Source: a virus
DNA: 35,252 nucleotides
Strand: one strand, 5' to 3'
Virus record (IMG/VR): IMGVR_UViG_3300009159_003934
Span: 1 to 35,252 of that record
Positions 23,976-29,952 of the stretch are shown here, piece after piece. Within the stretch, counting starts at the first letter, position 1. The number at the start of each line of letters is the position of its first letter. The notes beneath the pieces were generated by a model. That model did not search any database. It saw only the letters and a program-made list of their open reading frames with translations, and was not told the origin of the DNA. Made by a program: the position numbers and the translations under genes.

Positions 23976-24269
23976 TTATGCGCCTGCGGCGTTGTAAACA
24001 CTTGACTGTGCAGATGTTGCTGTGCCCAGGGCTGTTGCAGTTACATTAGCACCAGCAAGGATAAGACGATTGCCTGCGCCAACATAAATTTCTTGTACAG
24101 TGCCTGCTGGCACAGAAACCACGTTGGCATACAAGTTACCCTCAGCAGATGCTGAGCCCAATGCTGTGGCAAATACTTGGTATGTGACGTCAGTACTGTT
24201 GGCAGCAATAGATGCTTTGTCTGTGGTCCACACAATGTTGCCTGCGGCGTTAATTACTTGAATAGCCAT
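23976..24269 (-). CDS. Small virion-associated-like protein, unknown
   Basis: A 97-residue protein rich in Ala, Thr, Val and Gly with alternating polar and hydrophobic residues (VINAAGNIVWTTD, LYANVVSVPAGTVQEIYVGAGNRLILAGANVTATAL), consistent with a compact beta-sandwich such as a head decoration protein. No family is recognised. GGAAAG precedes the ATG as ribosome binding site. It sits three bases downstream of the large AT-hook protein gene and two bases upstream of the capsid-targeting-like protein gene, so it is in the same late operon. Function unknown. Confidence 0.6.
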   Translation of the reverse strand: MAIQVINAAGNIVWTTDKASIAANSTDVTYQVFATALGSASAEGNLYANVVSVPAGTVQEIYVGAGNRLILAGANVTATALGTATSAQSSVYNAAGA

Positions 24270-24272
24270 TTT

Positions 24273-26129
24273 TTACTTTCCAAATGTTCGGTATAAGTTC
24301 AACAAGTTCTGTTCAACTTTTGCACTTTGTTCCATGCTGACTTGTCTACGCAGTTGACTTGCCAGTACAGGCACAGTGGATTGTCCTGTACTCTTGGGAC
24401 CGTTTAATCCACCCGAGTATTGTAGTGCGTTGTCGCTGGTTTCAGTGTCAGTGGGCCAGTTTGGATTGTTTTCGTCAATCATATCGCAACCGCAGGGTGA
24501 TGATCCGCATGATGAACATGTTTCTTCGTGTTGACTTACACCAGCCATCTTTAATAGTTCTGCTAGACGTTCTGCATCTTCGCCATCAGCATTCACAGTG
24601 ATGCTTTTGTTGCCAGGGTGACCGTCTTCTGAGCCTTTGCTCATGTTAACAGTAACACTCATGCCTTCGGTGATCAGTGTTTCCAGTTGTGCATCTAGTG
24701 CTTCGTAAACACTGCCGCCAAACTTGAACTTGCTCTTGGACTTTTTAGGCTCGTCTTCTTTGACTTCGTCTTTTTTGTCATCATACTCGATGTCTTTGGT
24801 GACTTTTTTGCCTGCTCGTTCGGCTTTATCATCTTCTGAACCACGCTTCTTGCCATGGATGCCATCTTTTTTCTTTTCATCGTACTCGATGTCTTTGGCC
24901 ACTCGCTTGCCGGCCTTTTCTGCGCGGTTGTCTTTTTTATCTGTAGACTCTTCTTCCAGTGGCATAACACTATAACCGCACTCTTCCAATGCCGAGATTG
25001 CTTCTTGAATTTCTTCTTCAGACATCTTACGACCGCCTTTGTGCTTGTATGCTTTGGCAGTGGTGCGCTCTGGTCCTTTTGGTGCGCCTTTTGGTCGACC
25101 ACGTCCGCGCTTTTCAATGGTGTTGCCTTCAGCATCTGTTTCTGATCCAACACTCATGCCTTGTGGATCCACACGACGTGTTACTTTACGGCCTGTTGCT
25201 GTCCACTCTGTGTCATGCTTGGCACCGTGTGTGACTTCGCCTGTGCGTGGAGTGGCAGCACGTGGCTTTTTGTAGTTGGTAAACGGATTGAGATCTTCTT
25301 CTTCATCAATGCCGCTTGTGTCTGTAAATTCTTTACCACCTACCTTGAACTTACCGCCCTTTGGTGTCTTGGCCAAAGCGCCGGTAAATGCATTGCCTTC
25401 GTCAGCAACCTGTTGGCGGCCACCCAATGCATTGCGCATGGCTTCGGCAGCAACGTCGCCTAGCATTTCGTCAACTTCTTTTTTGGCTCCAGCGATCTTG
25501 TCAGCAAAAGTGATTTTATCTTTTGGTTCTGCCAATGCGGCAAACTCTTTTGCTTTGGCAGGATTCATTTTTTCTTTAACTTGCTTTGGATTTGGTTCTG
25601 CACCAGGCTTCATGCCAGTTTGTGGCATGTCCATTTTACGTTGCAAGTCACGGATCATGTCTACGTCGTCGCCGTGGCCAACTTTGTTTAACACTGCGGC
25701 GCCGGCTTTCTTGGCCAGGCCGCCAACTTTCTTCACCACATCAACTAGGCCTTCGTCTACTTCTTTGTTGTCATACCGGTCATACTTGTTACGAATATTA
25801 CTCATGGTCTTGTCACTGGCATGCTCACGGCCGGCTTTTTGCAAGGCTTTCATACCTTCGTCACCGTATTTCTTTTTACCAATAGCAGCCTGGAATGCAC
25901 TTTCGTCCATGTCTTGTTCTTCTAACTTGCCGGCCTTGGCCAACTTGGCACGTACAGCACCGGCTACACGTTCGCCTGCTTCTTTTGAGCCGTAACGCTC
26001 GGCAGCACCCTTGGCAATCTTCTCAAAGTTCTTGCCTGGCTTGCCTTCGTCACGCTCGGTTAACTGTGCGGCTTCTGGCTTGGCAGCGATGCTGTCTAAT
26101 GTTTTGTTTAGGTTGTGGAAAAAACTCAT
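24273..26129 (-). CDS. Large charged protein with AT-hook and Cys cluster, probable internal head or DNA-binding protein
   Basis: A 618-residue, Lys/Glu-rich protein of no known family. Features in order: N-terminal helix MSFFHNLNKTLDSIAAKPEA; a Lys-rich helical region; KRGRGRPKGAPKG at 340-352, an AT-hook core (RGRP) able to bind AT-rich minor grooves; a tandem 20-residue repeat AEKAGKRVAKDIEYDEKK / AERAGKKVTKDIEYDDKK (401-420 and 435-453); a small domain SVTVNMSKGSEDGHPGNKSITVNADGEDAERLAELLKMAG (491-530); CSSCGSSPCGC (Cys538, 541, 546, 548), a metal-site candidate; and a Gln-rich C-terminal helix. Several (I/L)-x-E sites (LTE, ITE) could be cut by a prohead protease. A ribosome binding site AAAGGA precedes the ATG. 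Confidence 0.6.
   Translation of the reverse strand: MSFFHNLNKTLDSIAAKPEAAQLTERDEGKPGKNFEKIAKGAAERYGSKEAGERVAGAVRAKLAKAGKLEEQDMDESAFQAAIGKKKYGDEGMKALQKAGREHASDKTMSNIRNKYDRYDNKEVDEGLVDVVKKVGGLAKKAGAAVLNKVGHGDDVDMIRDLQRKMDMPQTGMKPGAEPNPKQVKEKMNPAKAKEFAALAEPKDKITFADKIAGAKKEVDEMLGDVAAEAMRNALGGRQQVADEGNAFTGALAKTPKGGKFKVGGKEFTDTSGIDEEEDLNPFTNYKKPRAATPRTGEVTHGAKHDTEWTATGRKVTRRVDPQGMSVGSETDAEGNTIEKRGRGRPKGAPKGPERTTAKAYKHKGGRKMSEEEIQEAISALEECGYSVMPLEEESTDKKDNRAEKAGKRVAKDIEYDEKKKDGIHGKKRGSEDDKAERAGKKVTKDIEYDDKKDEVKEDEPKKSKSKFKFGGSVYEALDAQLETLITEGMSVTVNMSKGSEDGHPGNKSITVNADGEDAERLAELLKMAGVSQHEETCSSCGSSPCGCDMIDENNPNWPTDTETSDNALQYSGGLNGPKSTGQSTVPVLASQLRRQVSMEQSAKVEQNLLNLYRTFGK
24771..24929 (-). repeat. Two tandem-like 60-bp repeats inside the AT-hook protein gene
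   Basis: Unit 1 spans 24870-24929 and unit 2 spans 24771-24830. Both encode 20 residues of the pattern (D/N)-(K/R)-A-E-(K/R)-A-G-K-x-V-x-K-D-I-E-Y-D-x-K-K. At DNA level they share blocks such as CTCGATGTCTTTGG on the plus strand. They are separated by 39 bases. Confidence 0.8.
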
Positions 26130-26133
26130 TTTA

Positions 26134-26739
26134 TTATCCTTTTGGGTTGTAGCTTGTCGCTGGCTTGGGCGGACGCTTAACGTTGGTCATTGGGCTCTTG
26201 TCACCCATTGGTAAACTGTTTGTAGTAACGGCAGGAGGTGTCTTGCCACCGGCCACTGTGAACTCACTGCGATATGTGTTTTTCAACACTGCATGTTCGT
26301 CATACGGAGCAGAGTAGTCTTTGTACAAGGCCTTTTGCTCTGCATCTGGAGCAGGGTATGGAGAATTCAACAGGTCTTTGTTTTGTTTCTCAATGTCAGC
26401 AGTCAACTTGGCATTGCTGTCTTCATACGGCACAGTCAACATACGCACACGATTTGGATCAATGCCCAACATTTGTACAATTTGTTGAATCTGTGGCTCA
26501 ATTGCAGGATAGCGGAATTCAACATCCATGTGTGTTACACTATGGTTATCAAACGCAGGAAAATCTGCTGGCTTGGCCTGAACTGGCGATGTCTTTGGCG
26601 CTGTGATTTTAACAACATCAAACTGACGAAGTTTTTCTTCAAGTGCTTTGACTAAATCCCGAGGAGTATCACCCACGATTTTAATGCGGTAGTTGTATAC
26701 TCTTTCGTTTTCTGACAAGTATTCTTTAAAATGTTTCAT
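26134..26739 (-). CDS. Virion-operon protein with a capsid-targeting-like N-terminus
   Basis: The start is set at the ATG at 26739 (an in-frame TTG lies two codons earlier), giving 201 residues beginning MKHFKEYLSENE. This aligns with the T4 capsid-targeting sequence MKTYQEFIAE, with LSE as possible gp21-type cleavage site. YNYRIKIVGDTPRDLVKALEEKLRQFDVVKI and VEFRYPAIEPQIQQIVQMLGI form a ferredoxin-like alternation of strands and helices; the C-terminal 70 residues are Pro/Lys-rich and probably disordered. CATAAATA lies 17 bases upstream with AGGG as ribosome binding site. Similar proteins occur in marine T4-like phages without an assigned function, as far as I recall. Confidence 0.65.
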   Translation of the reverse strand: MKHFKEYLSENERVYNYRIKIVGDTPRDLVKALEEKLRQFDVVKITAPKTSPVQAKPADFPAFDNHSVTHMDVEFRYPAIEPQIQQIVQMLGIDPNRVRMLTVPYEDSNAKLTADIEKQNKDLLNSPYPAPDAEQKALYKDYSAPYDEHAVLKNTYRSEFTVAGGKTPPAVTTNSLPMGDKSPMTNVKRPPKPATSYNPKG

Positions 26740-26756
26740 AATCAATCCCTATATGA

Positions 26757-26764
26757 TATTTATG
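26757..26764 (-). promoter_or_regulatory. Late-promoter-like CATAAATA
   Basis: The plus strand reads TATTTATG; on the minus strand CATAAATA overlaps the end of the gp16-like gene and ends 17 bases before the ATG at 26739. A ribosome binding site (AGGGA) lies between them, so this one would give a normal short leader. Confidence 0.5.
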
Positions 26765-27266
26765 CTTGTTTATTCTTTTGATCTCTTGTGCCAATTAGTC
26801 GATCCAATAAATCGTTGCGACTCAGCACTTGGCCTTCGGCAGTTTCTACAGATTCATCTGCTTCGTCAGCACCTGCACGTTTTTCCCGATCAAGATCCAG
26901 TTTGGCTTTTTGTAACTGCAACTGAATCATTTTGAGTTTCTTGTTCATCTTGGCTGTTTTAGCAGTCAATGCATGTCCCAGCATGGCGCCGGCCACTGCA
27001 AAGATTTCACTGGCATAGCGACTGTCAACCTGCATGCCAAGGTCCATTAAATCATCAAAAGTTTCTGTGGCTTTTTGTGCCAGTTCGTCCATGTCGCCAT
27101 CACTTGCTTCAAGATCACGCACACCGGGCAAAGCCGCGTCGATCTTGTCAATGGCATTGTCAATTTCAGTTATAGCATATTGCGTAGTGGCAATATCCGG
27201 CACAGAATCGTCTGTGTTGACGGTGCTAGGCGGTAGGTCAAAAAGTTCTTCTAATTTTTTGGTCAT
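26760..27266 (-). CDS. gp16: Terminase small subunit (gp16-like)
   Basis: A 168-residue protein, close to T4 gp16 (164). LEELFDLPP at the start, then ITEIDNAIDKIDAALPGVRDLEASDGDMDELAQKATETFDDLMDLGMQVDSRYASEIFAVAGAMLGHALTAKTAKMNKKLKMIQLQL: a helix, a central coiled-coil-like region and a basic segment, the arrangement of T4-like small terminases. It recognises DNA and feeds it to gp17 during packaging. In T4, 16 and 17 are adjacent; here about 6.4 kb of other genes lie between. It starts with TAAATA four bases before the ATG in a hairpin-containing spacer. Confidence 0.7.
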   Translation of the reverse strand: MTKKLEELFDLPPSTVNTDDSVPDIATTQYAITEIDNAIDKIDAALPGVRDLEASDGDMDELAQKATETFDDLMDLGMQVDSRYASEIFAVAGAMLGHALTAKTAKMNKKLKMIQLQLQKAKLDLDREKRAGADEADESVETAEGQVLSRNDLLDRLIGTRDQKNKQA

Positions 27267-27270
27267 ACCA

Positions 27271-27290
27271 TATTTACCGCTTTTGCGGTA
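27271..27290 (-). promoter_or_regulatory. TACCGC-AAAA-GCGGTA hairpin merged with TAAATA before gp16
   Basis: On the minus strand TACCGCAAAAGCGGTA (27275-27290) is a perfect 6-bp hairpin with an AAAA loop. Its last bases run into TAAATA (27271-27276), which ends four bases before the ATG at 27266. The stem could cap the upstream gp4 transcript while TAAATA starts a new one. Confidence 0.4.
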
Positions 27291-27299
27291 TAGTGCGGC

Positions 27300-27731
27300 T
27301 TATTTTCCGCCGTTGCGGAACATGTCCTCTTCAGTTATAACGCGAAACTTCAAGCCGTTGCGGTTGCACCATTTGGTTGCAGATGCCCATTTGGCATAGT
27401 TGATGGCCACTACCATGCGGTCTCTGTTGTTCATTTTGCTTTCAATAATGCTTTGTTTTTTAGGTTTGATTTCGATCACTTCTGCAATTAGTGTGTTTTG
27501 TCGTGTTCTGTAGGTGATCAAAAAGTCCGGCACATAGATGCTTTGTTTTCCTGTAACAGGATTGCGATAAGGGATCTGTATGCTTTCGCTGGCCCACTGC
27601 ATTACATTGTCGTTGTTGTCCAGGAATATCATAAACGATAGTTCCCAACCAGACCTATAACGTGGCACACCTTTGCCCACATATTTGGCAGGATTTTTTA
27701 CAGTGTAGGGTCCTTGCGCAAACTTGCTCAT
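27300..27731 (-). CDS. gp4: Head completion protein gp4 (TnsA-like nuclease fold)
   Basis: A 143-residue protein matching T4 gp4 in length (150). RYRSGWELSFMIFLDNND (Glu30), IQIPYRNPVTGKQSIYVPDFLITY (Asp69) and IAEVIEIKPKKQ (Glu87, Lys89) give the PD-(D/E)xK/TnsA-like nuclease motif set. In T4 gp4 acts with gp50/gp65 to complete heads after packaging and is essential for infectious particles. ATGA overlap with the upstream gene; the downstream gp16 follows after a 33-base hairpin spacer. The call is strong on motif and length. Confidence 0.8.
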   Translation of the reverse strand: MSKFAQGPYTVKNPAKYVGKGVPRYRSGWELSFMIFLDNNDNVMQWASESIQIPYRNPVTGKQSIYVPDFLITYRTRQNTLIAEVIEIKPKKQSIIESKMNNRDRMVVAINYAKWASATKWCNRNGLKFRVITEEDMFRNGGK

Positions 27732-28090
27732 GCCCGGACATTTCGTGCCGCATAGTAGTTTGGCTGCACCGGCTGTGACACGCCAAGCAAGGTGGCATTA
27801 CTGCGCTGGTCATTGAGATAGTATGCCAAAGTCAAGTTTAGTTCTGCAGTGTTGGCAGTTGTTTGCATCTGCTGTAACAGTGTCAGCACAGGTATACTTT
27901 GTTCATTGGCAACTCTGAACAGTGCTGTGGCAAAATTGGCAGCTGCCGCCACAGTGGTGCATGTTGTCTTAAAGTAACTAAGGACCACATCATATTCATT
28001 GCTGTCAACAAACTGCTCGTATCCGTAAAAACTGTCAAACACTCTCACAGTGAGATCTATATTGTAGTTGGTGTTGTTAATTGAGCTCAT
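27728..28090 (-). CDS. Small structural-operon protein, unknown
   Basis: A 120-residue protein: IDLTVRVFDSFYGYEQFVDSNEYDVVLSYFKTTCTTVAAAANFATALFRVANEQSIPVLTLLQQMQ, then LNLTLAYYLNDQRSNATLLGVSQPVQPNYYAARNVRA. Similar small proteins with the ending 'LAYYLN..RSN.TLLG' occur in marine T4-like phages between tail and head-completion genes, from memory; no function is known. It is predicted to be mostly helical and is coupled by ATGA on both sides to the tail-tube-like gene and gp4. A virion or assembly role is likely. Confidence 0.65.
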   Translation of the reverse strand: MSSINNTNYNIDLTVRVFDSFYGYEQFVDSNEYDVVLSYFKTTCTTVAAAANFATALFRVANEQSIPVLTLLQQMQTTANTAELNLTLAYYLNDQRSNATLLGVSQPVQPNYYAARNVRA

Positions 28091-29226
28091 GTTCTAGGAG
28101 GCGGTTGTTTAGGAAATATCATGCTGTTAGCGGAGTTGGCTGCGTTGCGCATTGCGCCCGGTAAGCTGTTGCGCAACACGTCTTGTTTGACAGCGTTTGC
28201 ATCATTGCGTATGATATTGCTGAGCGGTGTTCGCTTCAGTGTTTGATTTACATTCAGTGCTTTTTGTACACCGCCAATCACATTGGCAAGACTACCACGA
28301 CCAGACATCAGCGCAGTCAAGTCTTCGTAAATGCCTACACCGGCATCTAGTAATCCGCCCTGTCCTAACACAGTTGACTGACTGCCAGGACGAGAAATTG
28401 AACTACGGATCTGATCGTAATGGTTAGGATCAGCAAACCCAACCACGTTGGTGTCAGGGCGTACAGCACCAATGGCACCGGAATAGTATTTTACAGTTTC
28501 ATACTTTATTGTCACAGTGTGTGTCATAATACCGTTGCCTTGGCTGTAGTCATAGGTATCGTGTTTCCAATCAGTGATCATTGGATTCACCAGCACATAG
28601 GCAGCAAACTTGTGCTGATTAAGTCCGTAAATTTTGATGTCACGAAAAAAAGGTGGCTTACCTTCTGGAGCAAATGTTCCATCAGTATAACTTTCACCCA
28701 CATAACCCCAGTCGTTTACAAATCTATCGTTGCTGTAGGTGTCACGTGTGTTGTAACCAAATCCGGTTGGTGTTGTTTGTAAACTGCCACTGGTTCCGTT
28801 GGTGTTTGGCACACCTTCGTACTGTTGTACAGGATCTTTGTAGTAGTAACTGAAGTAGTTGTACCATAAATTGCGAATTAGATCGCCGCCATCGTCGTTG
28901 AATGTTATGGTAACAGGTTGATATTCAATTTTACTCTGTACCAATCGCTTACGATTGTACTGATTCATTGTGTCAACTGATATTTGATAGCTGGGCAAGT
29001 CAACAGTTTTAACCGACAGACCAATACTGGCAGCATCGCCGTTGCCGACCATGGCCTGCAAGAATGGTATTGCTCCAGAATTTAAATTGAAGAATGTGTG
29101 GAAGTTGAACTTGAAGCGTGGCGCAAGTTCGTATCCATTTGTACGAAAGGTTTTACTGGCGTGGGTGTAATCTCTTAACCCGTTGTCGCCAATAAAACCT
29201 TTTAAAAAGTTTTGTCCAAAGCTCAT
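28087..29226 (-). CDS. Tail-tube-fold protein (possibly gp54-like baseplate-tail tube initiator)
   Basis: A 379-residue protein with FKFNFHTFFN, then VKTVDLPSYQISVDTMNQYNRKRLVQSKIEYQPVTITFNDD (LPSY at 77-80, PVTITFNDD at 104-112), and later MITDWKHDTYDYSQGNGIMTHTVTIKYETVKY. The LPxY...PVTITF...D order with a closing 'MTHTVTIKYETV' strand is the tail-tube fold shared by gp19 and the gp54 initiator. The C-terminal 110 residues are polar and probably flexible. It lies directly after gp19. In T4 the initiator gp54 (320 residues) caps the baseplate; a second tube protein or a gp48-like protein are alternatives. Confidence 0.55.
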   Translation of the reverse strand: MSFGQNFLKGFIGDNGLRDYTHASKTFRTNGYELAPRFKFNFHTFFNLNSGAIPFLQAMVGNGDAASIGLSVKTVDLPSYQISVDTMNQYNRKRLVQSKIEYQPVTITFNDDGGDLIRNLWYNYFSYYYKDPVQQYEGVPNTNGTSGSLQTTPTGFGYNTRDTYSNDRFVNDWGYVGESYTDGTFAPEGKPPFFRDIKIYGLNQHKFAAYVLVNPMITDWKHDTYDYSQGNGIMTHTVTIKYETVKYYSGAIGAVRPDTNVVGFADPNHYDQIRSSISRPGSQSTVLGQGGLLDAGVGIYEDLTALMSGRGSLANVIGGVQKALNVNQTLKRTPLSNIIRNDANAVKQDVLRNSLPGAMRNAANSANSMIFPKQPPPRT

Positions 29227-29234
29227 TCAGTTAC

Positions 29235-29879
29235 TTAGGCGCCTTGGGTGCCACCTAAGCCGGTTACTGTGCCTAGTGTAGTACCAAGGATAGTGCCTGT
29301 TTCGCCAACACCACCGCCAACCACTTGGTTAGCATTGTCAAAGGTAATACTCAGTGCAATAGTCATTGCTTCACTGGTTGCGTAGTTAGCATCACCGTAG
29401 TTTACTTCTTTCAAGTAGCAGCCATACAGTTCCCAGGACTCCAACACTGTTGGGGCAACAGCACCGTTGCCACCGTCTAGTACTTCAAATTTGGTTGTGA
29501 ATTTGTAATCTGCACCTGCAGCCGCTGATGCCATTTCAAAGAAGTCCAGTTGTTTCTGTAGTTGTGATCCAACCAGTTGTTGTACATTAGCGCCGGCATC
29601 GTCACGCAAATTACAACTTACATCACCCCATGAGTGCTTGCCAGCCATTTTAAGAGTGGAGTTATAAATTGGTAAATCAATATTTTCAAATGTCACTGTT
29701 GGGCGGGTAAAGTCAATGACCTGTTTGGTCATTTCGGTAACCGGACCACCTTGCACACCAAAATTTTCAAATATCACCCGAAAGCGATATTTTAATTTTG
29801 GCATTAATATGCCGGTACTACCTTGGCTTTGGTCACTTGCCAAGGGTACTGTCATTCTGTTTAACGATGCTGAAGCCAT
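29235..29879 (-). CDS. gp19: Tail tube protein gp19
   Basis: A 214-residue protein (T4 gp19 is 163). KLKYRFRVIFENFG, KQVIDFTRPTVTFENIDLPIYNSTLKMAGKHSWGDVSCNLRDDAGANVQQLVGSQLQKQLDFFEM and WELYGCYLKEVNYGDANYATSEAMTIALSITFDNANQ match the T4-like tail tube order. The Gly/Thr-rich C-terminus (GGGVGETGTILGTTLGTVTGLGGTQGA) is an extra tail. It polymerises into the inner tube surrounded by gp18. A strong ribosome binding site GAGGA and a CATAAATA late promoter 22 bases upstream indicate high late expression. Confidence 0.9.
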   Translation of the reverse strand: MASASLNRMTVPLASDQSQGSTGILMPKLKYRFRVIFENFGVQGGPVTEMTKQVIDFTRPTVTFENIDLPIYNSTLKMAGKHSWGDVSCNLRDDAGANVQQLVGSQLQKQLDFFEMASAAAGADYKFTTKFEVLDGGNGAVAPTVLESWELYGCYLKEVNYGDANYATSEAMTIALSITFDNANQVVGGGVGETGTILGTTLGTVTGLGGTQGA

Positions 29880-29901
29880 AATTTTTATCCTCTGTTACTG
29901 T

Positions 29902-29909
29902 TATTTATG
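29902..29909 (-). promoter_or_regulatory. Late-promoter-like CATAAATA before gp19
   Basis: The plus strand reads TATTTATG. On the minus strand CATAAATA ends 22 bases before the gp19 ATG at 29879, with ribosome binding site GAGGA between. It directly follows the terminator after gp18, so gp19 can be transcribed independently. Confidence 0.55.
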
Positions 29910-29926
29910 TTATCTATGCGTGACTA

Positions 29927-29951
29927 AAAATAGGGACCAGGTCCCTATTTT
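29927..29951 (-). terminator. Intrinsic terminator after gp18
   Basis: AAAATAGGGACC (29927-29938) pairs perfectly with GGTCCCTATTTT (29940-29951), giving a 12-bp palindrome whose actual loop is probably CCAGG. On the minus strand it ends in TTTTTAG and starts one base after the gp18 stop codon at 29953. A/T tracts on both sides make it usable in both directions. Confidence 0.8.
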
Positions 29952-29952
29952 A

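Noticed and set aside
24724-25995. Long plus-strand open frames opposite the AT-hook protein gene, one of 239 codons
   Set aside because: They are antisense shadows of a 618-codon gene with clear repeats and motifs; their translations are Ser/Ala/Pro/Phe-rich in a pattern typical of reverse-frame reading, and no ribosome binding site or family motif is seen.
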